From NCBI GenBank assembly GCA_036583965.1, contig JAZBQD010000015.1:90135809-90199808 (forward strand): a DNA stretch of 64,000 nt. Direction: 5' to 3'. Shown piece after piece: positions 1 through 14,000 of the stretch. Origin of the DNA: Prunella strophiata (Eukaryota > Chordata > Aves > Passeriformes > Prunellidae). The notes beneath the pieces were generated by a model. That model saw only the letters and a list, made by a program, of their open reading frames with translations, did not search any database and had not been told where the DNA came from. Within the stretch, counting starts at the first letter, position 1. Each line of letters starts with the position of its first letter. Made by a program: the position numbers and the translations under genes.

Positions 1-2
1 AG

Positions 3-431
3 AAGGGTGTTTCACCTGATCAACATACATGCCATGACACTGAAGACAGAGAGAGAAGACACAAAAACAACATCTTTGGCACTGATAATGAGACAAAGGA
101 AGAGCTGGAGCAGACATTAAAAGTAGATAATAGAGATGCATCACGTTATCGCGAAATTACAAGACAAGCATTCATGTCTGATGGGACATTGCTTCTCAGT
201 GTTTTGGTAATAGCTGCCTACTTCTTCAGCAATTTCTGGGTCAGAAGAAAACCTGAACATTACTTACCAGTTCTGGGTAAGAAGAGAACCAAAACATCGC
301 TTACCAGTCCTCCCAGACTGCTTAATAAACAAAAGAGAAATAGTGATCAGAGGCAGCTGGCTCCACCTCAAAGATATCTAAAAGGGAAATTGGGGTGGAT
401 AGAACAACATTCCAGTGGGAAAGTTTATTAA
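3..431 (+). CDS. Partial ORF of unknown gene, possible terminal exon with one membrane segment
   Basis: Seen: one frame is open from the window edge (first full codon at 3) to a TAA at 429-431, giving 142 codons without a stop; the first in-frame ATG is only at 174. The upstream part is hydrophilic and charged. Around residues 59-80 there is a hydrophobic stretch (TLLLSVLVIAAYFFSNFW) followed at once by basic residues (VRRK), as expected of a single membrane-spanning segment with a basic cytoplasmic side. The tail is Lys/Arg rich. An AATAAA lies about 20 bases after the stop. I do not recognise the protein. In DNA this AT-rich an open run of this length is uncommon but, across 64 kb and six frames, one could arise by chance. 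It could be the last exon of a gene starting left of the window, a retrocopy, or chance. No start or splice acceptor can be assigned. Confidence 0.33.
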   Translation, partial: KGVSPDQHTCHDTEDRERRHKNNIFGTDNETKEELEQTLKVDNRDASRYREITRQAFMSDGTLLLSVLVIAAYFFSNFWVRRKPEHYLPVLGKKRTKTSLTSPPRLLNKQKRNSDQRQLAPPQRYLKGKLGWIEQHSSGKVY

Positions 432-449
432 CACTTTGAATTGAAAGAA

Positions 450-455
450 AATAAA
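450..455 (+). terminator. Candidate polyadenylation signal AATAAA after the left-edge ORF
   Basis: AATAAA starts 18 bases after the TAA of the left-edge ORF. Such hexamers are frequent in AT-rich DNA, so its only weight is its position right behind an unusually long open frame. Confidence 0.25.
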
Positions 456-3400
456 TTGAAAATATGCTGTACACCATCACTCTCTTCAACAAATGATATA
501 ATAAGAGGGGAAAATGAAGAAAACTGGCGCATCATAATGTAAGAGACTTCTGGAGCAGGGAAGGCAGTGTCACATCCCGAATTACACAAACACTTTTGGT
601 GGGAGATAAGTGACTATATTCTGACAGCAAATACATGTGCCATCAGACAACACTGTGTGGCTTACTTCCTGCTATCAGGCATCAAATATGTCTAATCTCA
701 GTAGTGACAAAGGACAGGACAAGACTTGAAATGGGTACCCTAAACTGGAAAGAGGTCACAGGTAAATACCCATGCAGTTTCCCAAAGGATCAATCTCCTG
801 GAAATCACTGAACTGAAATCAGATACTTCTGTAGACTCAATCAGTCTACAACTACAGGCTCTGAACTGTAATTGCCAAGAGTAATTCAAAATCCTTTTGA
901 AGAGGTGGTTGGATGAAGCATTGTCAAAACAGTCCATTCTTGCTTTAAGACAAGGTCCTCCCAATCCTCCTTACCTCTGGCCACATGAACAATATCATAG
1001 GGAAAAACCACCTCACACTGTAGGAATAAGAATAAATCCACACCAGATATTTGAGGCCCTGTGCAAAAGCACAGAATTGGGAAGCACATGTAATGTGTCT
1101 GAGGAACGAGGAAGGATTCAGCACTATCTCAACATTCAGGGGAGGTAAAAGATGGAGAAAGTGGGGGAGGGGAAGAAGACCAAAATCCCTCCTGTGATAT
1201 GGTAAATCCTCAGATTACAAGACATGGGGGCAGGGAAGAATTTAGGCAGCAAGATGACAGAACACCCCTTCCACCCCCTCACTAGACTAATTCTCCATGA
1301 GGATATTCAGCTTCAGTTTACATTTGTTATCAGGTCAGCTTTCTATGCAATCTAAACAATAAAATACATGCAGGAGAGGTGAGCAAACTGAATGCATTCT
1401 AATTTATCACATAAAGCAGGGACAGCCTAATTCATGTACTACTCCTACCCTCATTTACACAGGTAAGAAAGAGCAAAAGGGAGGAAAAACTCCTTGGGGG
1501 GGGTGGGGGGGGGGGGGGTGGGAAAAGCCTTTTTATTTTGCTAAAGGACCCCAGGGTAAGGGCCCCTGAAGCAGAGGCCCTGCTTTTACAAATGCTTCCC
1601 TTTCCTTACACGGTTCCTTTAATACAAGTAAAAATTTCAAATTCCTCATTTGTTTAGCCTGAAATCCCTTGCACATTTCCCACAAACTACTTCCTTTTCT
1701 CTCTTTTTAGCTGGACTCCCTCTCTTTTTAATGAAGAGAAGTTCAGAGAGTTTTTCCCATGAATAGATGGCGGGCACCTGGGAGTTATGAATTTTAAAGT
1801 GATCATTTTCTTTCAGCCCTGCTGGACAATGGGGATCTCCTTTTGACTCACTTTCACAGCTTTGAGAGGCTCTCAGATCAGCCACATTCCAATCAGACTG
1901 GAGTCAGATCAGAGCCAGGCTGGACTGCATCAAGGTCTCTCGCACAGAAAGACAAGGAGCAGATGGCCAACACTGAGCTCTCCTCCCCTTTTCAGAGTGC
2001 AATGGAAGGCAATGTGGGAAAGCGTTCCCCCAGCATTGCCTATTGATTTCTGAATAGGACCACCACATGCCACCAGCCTGTAGGTATGAACCTCTGTTAA
2101 CAGATGGTGAGATCATTATGAGCAATTAATTCCTTTAATGTATCAGTGGGAACATGTTGGAAAGGGTGATGCAAGCACAGACTGAATAGTGAACTTCTCA
2201 TTCCTCGGGGAGAGCTGCGGCTACATCACTGAGGGATGGGAACAGTCTTTCAGGACCCTGTGCATACTGAGAACCAGTTAGCCATTTGGTCCACAGACAC
2301 AAGGCATGGTTTTTATTAACTAATCATCCCTCCCTCGTTGATATGTGATTAACAACAGATTTCTTTCTAGGTCATTTTTGGAGAGACAAACAAATCAAAA
2401 CAATGGGGGAAAAAATCCCGAACTATCAACACGGCAGGAGCACAGGGAATTTGGTTGTAAAGATGAGGAGGGAATATCGCTACCAAACTTTTTTGTTACA
2501 TAAAATGTGATTTAGACTGGCTATAAATTAAAAAGGAGACAGACTATTTTGAACACAACTATGTGTATATAAATAAACGCGAAGAATTCATAATAGGTCT
2601 TAGCGCTGAAAATAGAAGCATTCAAAATAAGCCCTTAGCAGGCTTGTCAGAAAGTAACTATGAAAGGAGCTTACAAGTAAGTTATAGATTGTACAATTTG
2701 AATATAGATATCATATTGAAATGCAGAGAAATCCACAGAAAATGCTGCATATTTACAGCTATTCATTGTGATCTCAGTAAATTAAAATTCACTGTGCTAA
2801 TAACAACTCTAAGAGTGGGACATTCCCGCATCATCTGCTTTACATGCATTTATATGACAGGCTTTGTTGTGGTGGTTCTTTTTTTTTTTTTCTTCATTTT
2901 AAGACAGAAGGAAAAACTGAAAGCACAATATAGATGGCTAGTTAGCTCTTGGTCTTAAAGATGACAGCAGAATGTGAACAGGAAATACAGGCAACTATTC
3001 ACTTATTCATATTTAAATGACACTTTTTGCTTGTAATTAAGACACTCAAGTCGTGTCTCTGTTCATGAAATTTACATAACTGTACAATAGCTTGCCTAAG
3101 TGAACAGCAAATGGTAGTTAACCTTGAAGTGTATTATCTTAATTGAATAAATCTGGCTATAGCTCAGTAAATTTAAACAGAAATAAATCTTTAAAATACT
3201 AAAATATTTTTTAAATGCATTTGTTTTTACATCCTAAGATGGGTTGCTGCTTTTCTTCTAGATTTTTATTTCTGCTGTAACATTGGTCCTTTAAAAAAAA
3301 GAAACCATTGCAGAACAACAAAGACATTGATACATGCTTCCTGTTTTCTCCTTTTTGTTCGTGGTTTGAGTCAGTGTCACATTCTGGAAAGCCTTGATAA

Positions 3401-6400
3401 GAATATCAGAATATTGAATCAAAATGTATAACTTCCCTGTTTGAGATAGTCCCTTACCTACTTTCCCTGTCCCTATTGGACTTGTGTTCTTCCCCTCCCC
3501 CACCATGTACCAGCTGAGTATCCCATCACACAGTGAGAAACCTAGGTGGGAGTAATATAGATTTTTGCATAGGTTAAATAGAAAAGCCACATTCCACCAC
3601 TCTCCCATTTAAATCAGATTTACATGGGGTGTAAATCCCCTCAGAATAGAGCCATTCACAAAGAGCTCAGAATGATCCCCTCACAACACTGATTACATTA
3701 AATCAGTAGCAATCATGTTTCCTGGATTATGTAGTTACAGCAAGAGAAACTGTGCCGCGTATTTATATTTGTGTGAAATAAGTTAATGAGAAGCCACCTG
3801 TGCCTTGTATCAGTTTACAAGAAAAAGCAGAGGAACACAGGTGTTTCAGAAATATTGTTGTGTATTTTTATATGAATTTGCAAACACTAAAAATGAACAT
3901 ATTGTTACTAAATTCAGTGACATACACATTTTGAGTGACAATATTTTGGATTTTGTTTGGACTGTCTTGCAATTCTTAAAGAATTACAAAGGCTTGTATC
4001 TTGGCCATCAGCAAGAGCTATAATTTGGGCTTTTCTCACTCCCACAATGTTCACCATTGTACCTTATGCAACACTGACTGTACATGCTCAGTTCTTATCC
4101 ACATTGCTGGTGAGAAGCATTCACACTGTGAATTACCATTTTTGCCAGCATCTAGCGCTACTCAAAAGACAGCACAATAATACACTAGAAATGCCTTTGT
4201 CTCTTAAAACATTATTCTTCATCACTACATGAAAAGCAAATTGTCTTTGTACAGAGGAAGAGTGGCACACTGCAGCTTTGGGAGCTGGGAGAAGGAATTT
4301 GTATCAGTAGCTGACCACTTCATAGAAACACAAGCCAGATTCTTCCTCAGTAAGCAGACACATTGACATTTTGAACAAAATTTTGGCTGTACCTTTTTAT
4401 GTTAATTGTACTAGAATGACTCCAAGAAGATAATTTGGTTTTGTTGTTAAGAAGAACATCCAAGGTTTTGGTTTTTCACTTGAGGTTTGGAAGGGAAGAG
4501 AACACATTACAAGAAGTGCCTAATCTCCTGACTTGACACACCACATCTACAATGAAAGCAAATCAGAAAACCTCATCCTTTCATGAGGATCAGTTTGGGA
4601 GGACAATAATCAAATGATGAATCATGAAAATTCAAGACCAGCTTTCATTCTTGTAACATGGTTGAACAACCGTACTCAAAATTGATGTATTCTAACAAAG
4701 TTATTGCAAATAGGTCTTGAAATTAGGCACGTAACAGGACAAATATCCTTCAAAGGCTATTCTGAATTTCCCCTGTATTTATTTTTGCCTTCAAATGGAA
4801 GAGTTAAAATCAGTATGCACAAAAATATTCTGTTACAAAAGTCTTAAAACAAATACTTAAAGTACTAGAGAGGGATGCAGCATATTACAATAGTTCCAGA
4901 TGCTGATGGATTGCAAGAGGAAAAAGAAACCCAGCCAGCAACTCAAAAATTACTCATTCTAGGACAAGAATATACTGACTTCTTTCTCTCCAAAAATGCA
5001 GGTAATAAAATCTGTTCATTTTGCTCCTGACAAAGATTATAATTGTAGTTTGCAACCAAGACAGCTGAAATCATTAGTCCTCCCCCAATGAACTGAAGTG
5101 GCTCAGTCTGTCTTGGCACAGTCACATGTATTTAGTCTAGATAAATCATACTTTAGAGGCTTATGAAATCCAGCTATTTGAGAATACTCCTAGCAATTCT
5201 ACACACTCACTGGACTGGTTTGTCAGCACAAGGGAAACTGTACTTCATAACCTCTGAGCAGAGGCTGAGTAAGAGAACTCCAGTGGGCATCTGCCCACAG
5301 AACCTGCATTTCTCTGCTGTCAAAGATGGATATGGATCTGACTTCTTAGATTTGAGACTTTTTTCCCAAATTTTGGTGGCTTACTCTTCAGTACTTATCT
5401 ATACGGACAGCTTTCAAAAATTAACATATTGTCTAGGAGCTCCCCATAAAGTTACAACACCACCTGCTGAACTTCAAGCTGCTCCTTAGGTTGTTCCCCA
5501 TGCATTTCTCCTACTAACAATTTATGCATATTTTATTAATTTTTAGTGAAGAAAAAAAGTATACCCTGGATCACTTAAAAATAAATATTTAATAGATATT
5601 AAAATTTTCCAAAGTATTTTAATTACCTTCCTTAATAAACAGTTTCTCTTCTCTCTTTACTAATATGTAGGTTCTTTTTAATTATCATGTCTGTAACAGC
5701 ACTTTTCCATTACATGGGCACAGACATGACATAAAATTAGAAATATTAATTACTTTCAATTAAGGAAAGTGAATCAGTTTGAATCTGAAAGCAGAGAACA
5801 TTCTGGCAGTGGCAGTTGTGCAGATGGGGAGGCACTTCAGCAAGCTCTGGGATGTCTGAGCACTTGATTCTGGAGACAAACCACTTCTACTATTGCCAAG
5901 AGCTAACCCTGGTCCAGGCACACTGTGGTGTCCACAGAACCAAAAAACTGACACAGGACAACTTACCAAATATCCCTCCTCACAATTTCACTCCTTTTAG
6001 GACTGCTGGACACTTTTTGGCATAACTGAGATGTAAACTGAGCTTTGTTGCAAGCACACCAGTCCCAGTCTGCTGTTTCATTAGAGTAACTCACTTCAGT
6101 CAGATTACACAGGTCCTTCCAGGAGAACACTGCATTACCACTTTCACCAATAATTTCAAATGGAAAATAAGTGGGACAGTGAAGTCATGCTTCAAATTCA
6201 TATTACTTGCATTTTTTTTAAATAAGCTTGCAAGATTGGATAGCTACTTCAACTTAAACAGTCACATATAAATCAAGTCGTAGCAGCATTCAGCACCAAA
6301 CCTCTGGCAACAGAATGATCTGCTGCTTGCATACCACACACATTAAGTACTTGCAAGTGCTCTGAGTTTTTGTTCATTTTTAACAGCATTGTAAAAACCT

Positions 6401-9400
6401 TGTCTATAGCCACTATCAGCAGCCAGCAGTTCAATTTGATTGGAACCAGTCTGTAGAAGATGAGGAGGCAAAGAAATAGTAGGTATGAGCAAAAATCAAA
6501 TTCCTCAAGCTCTGAATGCAATACAGCTGCTTGCAGCTTAATTTCTTCTCCAGAACCAGTTGAAACACACCAACCATAAACTGTAGGAAAGATGAAACTA
6601 CCATCTGGAACATCTAGGGTTCAGGAGTATTTTCACAGGTATACATGTAAGAACAACAACTTCAAACACCTAAGTTCTCCATAAAACACAAGCAGAAGCC
6701 AGATGATACACATCTAAGTGAGATTAAGGTGTGGGGCTTCTGGGGAGAAAGGAAGGTTGGTTTGTGGGTTTTGGGGGGCATTTTGTTTGTTTTTTAATTC
6801 TGAAAGTTTTCTTGGTCAGGACACTGACAAACCTGACCTCTAGAAGTTATCTTCTATTGCCAACACTAATATTTATGGACACAGACCTGGTTGAGTTCCC
6901 TACTTAAAAATGCAGAATGCTTCCACAGAAGAATGCAGGTAATTTGGAAGATTCCCTATACCTCACTATGTTCCAAGCCTATGAAACATTATGTTTGCTG
7001 GATTCAGAACCTCTTTGTCCCATAGGAAAAGTCACAAGGTAACAGGGCTTCACAACTTCATCACTGACTCGTTTTATCTGAGAGGCAAACTTCCAACCTT
7101 TCTATCAGTAAGGTGGATTCACAGCCTGGTTAGCAACCCATTTTATAAAACCAGTTTAGTCACTTCCTTCAGTGCATGTATTTGACCTGTAAGCATATTT
7201 TTAGGTCAAGGGTCTTGACACCTATCTTCAATCCCAGATTTTTTTAACCATTTAACACTAATCATTTAACTGCCCATTTCCAACTCCCAGAAAGCATCCC
7301 TGCAAAGCAGCTGGGGTTCTCATGCCACTGGAATAGCTCCTTCAACAGAGAAACTACAGCTTTCAGCTAGAGAGGAAGAAAAGGAAACCAAAAGCCAAAT
7401 CACAGCATGCTGCAACCTGCCACCATGGTCTCATCAGAGTAGCATTAACAATTCCAAAGTATTTTTCCTTTCCAAGCCTGTCCTGCACGGATGGCAAATA
7501 GGTAAGACAATGTTTGCATGCTTTCTCACAGAAGCAGCACCCTACAAGCAGCACACCTGAGCAGGTTTTCTTCACTACTCGCTTTCAGAACACCTGAAAA
7601 TGTTAATTTAATTTTTATCATGGGGCACTGTGCGTATATTTAAATATTGTGGGGCTATTACTCTCCAGTCTCTTTGATACTGCCTCTCTGTGCATTTGTG
7701 CTTGAAGATACCAGTTCATTGAAAAAAATGCATTGGAAGGCTACCCTGTTGACTAGAATTCAACAATATACAAGCCCATTTCTCAAAGAGACCCATTAAG
7801 GCTCCTGTTAGACCCAGCAAGAGCATTAGTGATAAAAATGCATTTGAAGTTTAAATTGACTACGGGGACCTAAAAAAAAAAAAAAATCCCAACATAGAAA
7901 GCATGTTTCTGCATGTCTTTGTAGCCTACAGCTGCCATTCTGATACTGTGTCATGTTAGAAACACAGATAGCTACAAAACCAGCTATGCTCTGCTGGCAA
8001 AGCGCCCTGTGAGCTTAGTGCCCAGGTTTCTTCAGAGCATTATCTGTCATCCTCTGAAAGGCAATAAAAGTTTAGAGATGCTTAGTAGCATCTTCCCTGA
8101 CTTGCATGAAAAGATGCCAAGCAAATACTGAAGTTAAATCATAGCAGAAAGTTAAAATAAGGCTTTAATTACCTAAGCTTATTGCAACTTTTGTTGTTTG
8201 CTAAGTCATGGAGAAATCATAATATCACTTAAACCAGTAGACATCTTAATAGGCAGCTTCAGAGTTCAAAATTCCCTTAAGATATAGCTGGTTTAATTTT
8301 AAAGAAAGCTACAGAATATGATCCCCAAAGACTGCAGAGCATTGAGAGTTACAGGTGTATACAAGATCTTGGAACAGACACTTATGGACAGTAGTTTCAT
8401 GCATCAAACCCAATACAGGTGCAGTACAAAAGGTATAAACCATGTTATTGTGTGAGGATTAACCCAATAGCTTTGATATTAATAGGAGTGTAACCCTCCT
8501 GGAAAACAATGGGTTTGATGAAAGCAGCCTTCATCAGAGCTCTTCAATAACATGTTGGTCATCTGACAACTGTTCTTCAGAACAGTCAGTTTCATCCAAA
8601 TCTACTTCAGCAAAGGTATGGACATTTGAAATAAAGATTAAAATTAAAAAAAATATATATATATTTTGTTTGCCCTCTTCAGATTGTCAACACTCACATA
8701 TTATTTCCAATTATAGTAAAGGAAAGCATTGCAGTTGCAGGGGAACATCTCTCTGCTGAAGCACATTACAAATCACTGTAGTTTCAGACCAGCCTGCCAA
8801 GAACCCCACAAGACACTTTGAACCTTATCCACATGACAAAGCAAAAGTCAGGAAGCAAGAGTTCACTCCTGACTGAGCTGGGAGGCATGTGAATGTGAGC
8901 TGCTGACACAACAGGCAGCAGAGAGTAAGAATTTCACCTCGTGGGTAAGGATTCAAGACTGCTGTCTTGCTTTTCTTCCCACCCCCACCCCACCCCCTCC
9001 TATAGTATCCAAACACCCACCCTCCTCTGTAGGAATATTGGTTGGCCTTCCAAAATCTAAATTCAGTGCAGACAGTCAAAAGAAAGACAGTGTCATGTAG
9101 TCTGTAAGGGTCAAAAAATTCTCTACCTCTGAAATAAAATTTTCCAACTGTAAGTGTCAGATAGCAAAGGATTCTTTATCTTCATTGGCCACACAAGTAC
9201 TTTTGCACATCTGAATTTGTCTAGTGTCAGCTGTTAGCTACATGCTTGTTATGTTGCACACCATTATTCCATAATCCATTTCATCTGTCATTGCTCCATG
9301 TTGCTGATTAAAGGTGCCAATCCCATATTTCTCCTCCATATTTTGGCCATTCATTCCCACTATCTCCATTGCATCAGTATTAACCCAAATAACCAATTAA

Positions 9401-10480
9401 GCTGAAAGCCAAATAATTGTTTGGTTTATGCAGGTTAGGAAACTCATCTGGCAACAAACAACCCCAGTTTCACCCAGGAAGCACAAAAACCAGAGCTGGC
9501 ACAAGGGAGAGGCAAAAATAAGCAAATTGATGACAGTGGGAATGCCCCTTTCAGCAGACATGCTGAATTATGCCAGATAAAACAGATCAAGGAATTACAG
9601 TACTAATCTGTGAAATTAATCAGTGTAACACCTCAGTTTGGGAAGGATGTAGAGAATTCTCTGTTAATAGAACACTAAATTCAGGACTAAGTGTCCTAAA
9701 CCACATGTTCAGCTTCTTCAAAAGATGCTGAGAAAACACGTGGGTAAAATACTCCAGTTTGTTACAATGCAGTGATAGCATTCTAATGATCTCTTCTGGC
9801 TTTTAAACCTATGCAACTTATGTGAGAACAGTGCTACCCTTTTTCAAATACACTGGTATATTAGAAACTTATCAACCCCCTAACAAATTATTTACATTTC
9901 TTAAGAAAGAATTTGCACCTCTTATCCATTAGTTTAATCCCTGCTATGAATACCTTAAGAACAGTTACTCGAATTCTGCATTAATTGGCCGACAATAGTT
10001 TTCCTTCCTCCATAAGGTGGTGGGGGGAGGAGTGGAAAAAGAGAGTATCTACAATTATGGCATTGCTTTTTCATTTCCCAGTGCATACAAAATCCTAACT
10101 GAAGCCACAACTCCATTTTATCCCAACTTAAATGCAGGATGAGCTTTTCATTAAGTCAAAAGACCCTCAATACATGATGTATGGGGTCTGCATAAATATA
10201 GATAAGGCTTTCACATTTCTGCACCCAGTTTGGTGGTAAAAGTAGATGTGAGGGCTGCTTTATTTAAAAACACAGATCTTCAGTCAAAAATGGTACTTCA
10301 ATGTCTTTAGAATCCAATTGGTTTTCATATGGAACTTCACACTTCTTTCTGTACTGAGTTTTACTAGATTCTTAAATATATTATAATGAAAAGCTGATTA
10401 AAATGACAGGATTTACTGACATCTTGCCACTGAGGAGGGGAAAAAAAGGGAATTTAAAAAAAAAAATCAATACTAAAGAA
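456..10480. other. Intergenic, AT-rich, no gene recognised
   Basis: No open frame here shows recognisable protein similarity or a convincing splice context. The stretch holds scattered homopolymers (an A run near 7,872-7,885, a T run near 2,879-2,891), a short TA-rich run near 8,650-8,666 and a C-rich, polypyrimidine tract near 8,978-9,000. The longest frames begin at non-ATG codons and look like chance. Confidence 0.6.
1496..1523. repeat. Near-pure G tract
   Basis: Twenty-eight bases of G broken by two T residues. The plus strand could form a G-quadruplex. Tracts like this are also prone to assembly and length error. Confidence 0.85.
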
Positions 10481-10489
10481 GAATGTTCT

Positions 10490-11060
10490 ACAGGTTTTCA
10501 CTGCCTCCTGCTGGCCTCAAGGTCCAATGTTTTCTCTGGCATATGGTGCCAGGGCTACTTGCCATTCCTTTGCTCAGGTTGCCACCAAGACAGATTCTCA
10601 CAATCAAGCCCAGAGAGAAAGGGTCACGCAGTGGGCTTCCAGCTGCCAGGCTCAGCACTGAGCAATAAGCACCGAGGTGCAGTGCTCTTGATCTCACCTC
10701 CCAAGCACATGGCTGGGTGATCAAACAGGCCTTTGATCCAGCTGCTTTTGGCACATCAAGTTTGAAGGCAGGATAAAGGCTGAAGAGCTACTCCCACGGC
10801 TCAGGACCCACTATCTAGTGGGGTTTCAGAACTCCTGCTTTGCTCTGATGCAGCCTCACAGTCTGACATCCCTTGGCAGCCACGGTCCCTCTCTCAACAG
10901 GGGGCTCCAAGTGCCACCCAGCCACTGGCACAGTGGTGACATAACCAGCAGCCTGTTCTGGGCTGGTCCAGTTAGCCCAAGTACAGCAGGGTATTGATGC
11001 TTGCAAAGCACAAACTGTCTCTGCTGAAGTTAGCTCAGAAATTCTCTCAACTGTGTGCAC
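10490..11060. other. GC-richer non-coding islet in the gene desert
   Basis: This half kilobase is visibly richer in G+C and in CAG/CTG words than its flanks (for example many CAGC, GCCA and TGCC words). Frames on both strands are open for 80-105 codons but resemble nothing I know. It could be a very old repeat or a regulatory segment; I see no terminal repeats. Confidence 0.35.
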
Positions 11061-14000
11061 TATTCTGTGGTAACAGACAGCAAAAAATTTGGGGAAAGTA
11101 AGTTCTTATCACTCTCTCTTACACACACACCCTTCAACATGTATCCCACAGGCACTGTTGCTGTACAAGAATATTCAGGTTCCTAAATTCCAAAGAATTC
11201 ACAGCCAGTGTTTAGCACACATCATCACAAGCTGTTAATGCTTCATTTCGAAGGTCTTAAATGTTAAATTCTGCTATAAATCATCCCCTCTGGCAAACTT
11301 CAAACATCAATAGACTCCTCAAAAGCATCTGGTTAAGTTGTGGGTAGAGCATAAAGTTTTATTCAAACCACAAAGGCCTATAGGAAAAGGAGAATTGAAT
11401 ATAAATAAATAAAACCCAACCAACAAAACCCTTAAAATAATTGGCTTTGCCACCTGCACATAAATTCTAAGGAGTTCAGCAGGAATACCCAGTACTTCTT
11501 CACAAAACATATTCAGGATTGCAGTTCCAGTTTGAAAGTTCATGATGCCAAGGCCATTTGAAAGCTGTGCTTGAGTTATTCAGCTCATTTATTTTTAAAC
11601 CATACAGTATGTTTAATGCTCAAGACACCACTAAAAACCCTTAAAGAACCTGATTGCACAAAGGTATCTCCTGGCCTATTACACATCCTAAGAAACACGT
11701 GAGCTGCCTCATGAGGAAATCTGAAAAAACAGTTTCTTCCTCACTGTGCAGCTTCCCACTTGAACTCAGCCATCCAGACAACAATTTTCCCTTTCACACT
11801 TCCAAACACCTTCCAGGTTCTCCAAGAAATGCCAAGCTCAATCTTTGAATTTTTGAAAAGTCATTAAGATCAGGGCAGACACGGTAGTTCCTTTCTTGAT
11901 TCTGTGATCTAAAATATAGAACCTTGAGGTTTTAATATTTCTAGAAAAAGTGAAACTTCTGCCTTCCACAGCCACAGAATTGCACCACTCCTCTTCCCAT
12001 GATGGTCAACCAGGACTTTTGTGAACAAAAGATCATTGGATCATTTATCTTTATTTTCTTCTCCAAATCCTGCTTTCTCAAGTTGTAATACCACCAAGTA
12101 CCACCTAGCTTGGGTGCCATGATTTTTATCTGTGGGGTTTTTTAAAATGAAGGATCAAGGCCTAGAGGAACCCCAACAGTTTTGCTAAAGCAGTTGTTAC
12201 TGTAAGTACAATTTGCAGTACATGGACTTCATTCTGTGATCACTCATGAATTAGAGTGAAATACAAAACAAAATGTTGCATTCTCACCCAAGGCTGGTCA
12301 GATGTAAATATTTTATATATAAGGATATATATGCATCATTGAATGCCCAAGTCTGTGTCTTACACAATTAGGTCTAGGGGTCTAAGTCATTTGACACGCC
12401 TCCCTGACACCACAGTAATGAATTTCTCCAAAACACTTTATATAACACATTGCTTTGGACCAGGATAATAGACTGAAGATACATAAAACAAACACATCAA
12501 AACCTACTTAAGTCCTGCAGTGGTCAAACACTATGATACACACACAGAAAAGGAAGCTTCAAAAGCTGCTCTTGGCAAAACCAACTTTGTTGCCTGCACT
12601 CATAGGGCTTCTCATATTTGTTGATGTTTGCTTATTAAGCATTTTATTTCTAAGCTCCAATATCCTAAATAGATGGATTTGTTTTCAAACCACCAAGATG
12701 AGTTAAATTCTGCTCTTCTTATGCTCCCTCCATCCTCCCTACACCTGAGAAAAATCAATGCAGTCCTTTAAATTTCTTATAATTTCTGATTAATAATAAT
12801 CTAAATGTTACTACTTACAAAAGATCAAGCAGATCTCAAAGTTATGTTTGAAACTATAGCAAGTGCTTATTCTTTCCAAGAGCATCCCAGCAAACAGGGC
12901 TTATGAGGTATATTCCTGCTAGTTAAAAGTGTACAGGGGTTTCTTCTAAATATTAATACCTCACTTTTTCTTGAACACTTAGGAAAAAAAAATCTTTAAG
13001 TATTAGGCAAAAAGGAGAAACTTCACCTCAAAAGATAATTCAATCAGGCTTGCTACTATGCAATCTATTTGCAGTATCCCTGTAACTATGCAGCTGCAAG
13101 CATATGAGCCCTTACCAACACAAAGGCAAAGATTGGGAAACTAAAAATGGAAGTCTGCTCTGAAATAAAGGGTTATATATACAGGAGTTTTTTCCATCTC
13201 AATTCTGAGTTTTATTCCAAAGAGGAAGATCAGTCCCTTATTTCTTATTTATCACAATCCTGCAGGAACAATAGCCCCTGTGGCATGTGGGTATATTCTC
13301 CAAGCACAAAGAGGAAATGGTCCAGAGAATTTCATTCATCTCAGTATCTTTAGCTGTATAAAAGTCAGCATCTAATCTAAACTAGACATCTAGGCTGCCT
13401 CAACAGAGAGAGAAGCATCTCCAGACAGTGATTCATCTCACAGAAAAACTATTTCAGCTGGGGTGGGGGGAACAACCTCCAGAGGTACCTGGAGAGCATG
13501 ATCACTCTTCCCTGACCAGAAAGGGGCCATCCTGATGAGCATTCCCAGACACTTAAGGAGCGTCACGGAATCACCACATGTCCACGTGGCTCTATGTCAC
13601 AACACAAGGTGTTTACATCTGAGCAAGAGTAAAACTAGAGAGCTGAGGGGCTGACATCACCCCCATCACAACAAAACACCACACATGGGCACTAGAAAGC
13701 CATCCTAAGAGCTCACAGACCACACGGTATTCTAGCTGTAGGTGGATTGTTGCTTCTTTGACAGACAGCTTAGGACTGTTTGTCTAGACCACAATCATCA
13801 CTGCAATTTCTGACACAGAGGTTACAAAACCTTGTTCACAGAGCCTTGTAAAGCAGCAGAGTTCTCTGGTTGCTCGGTTATTTGGCTTTCCAGCTGCAGA
13901 AGAGCATGAACACCATGGATTACTGTTGGGTAATAAGCAAGCCTCTCACCAGTCTTTAGTGCCATTAAGAACCTGCAGCTGCCAGCACAGCTCTCTCCAT

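Noticed and set aside
2563..2958. 131-codon plus-strand frame with a hydrophobic stretch
   Set aside because: The hydrophobic part is created by a T homopolymer and the start is GTG; likely chance.
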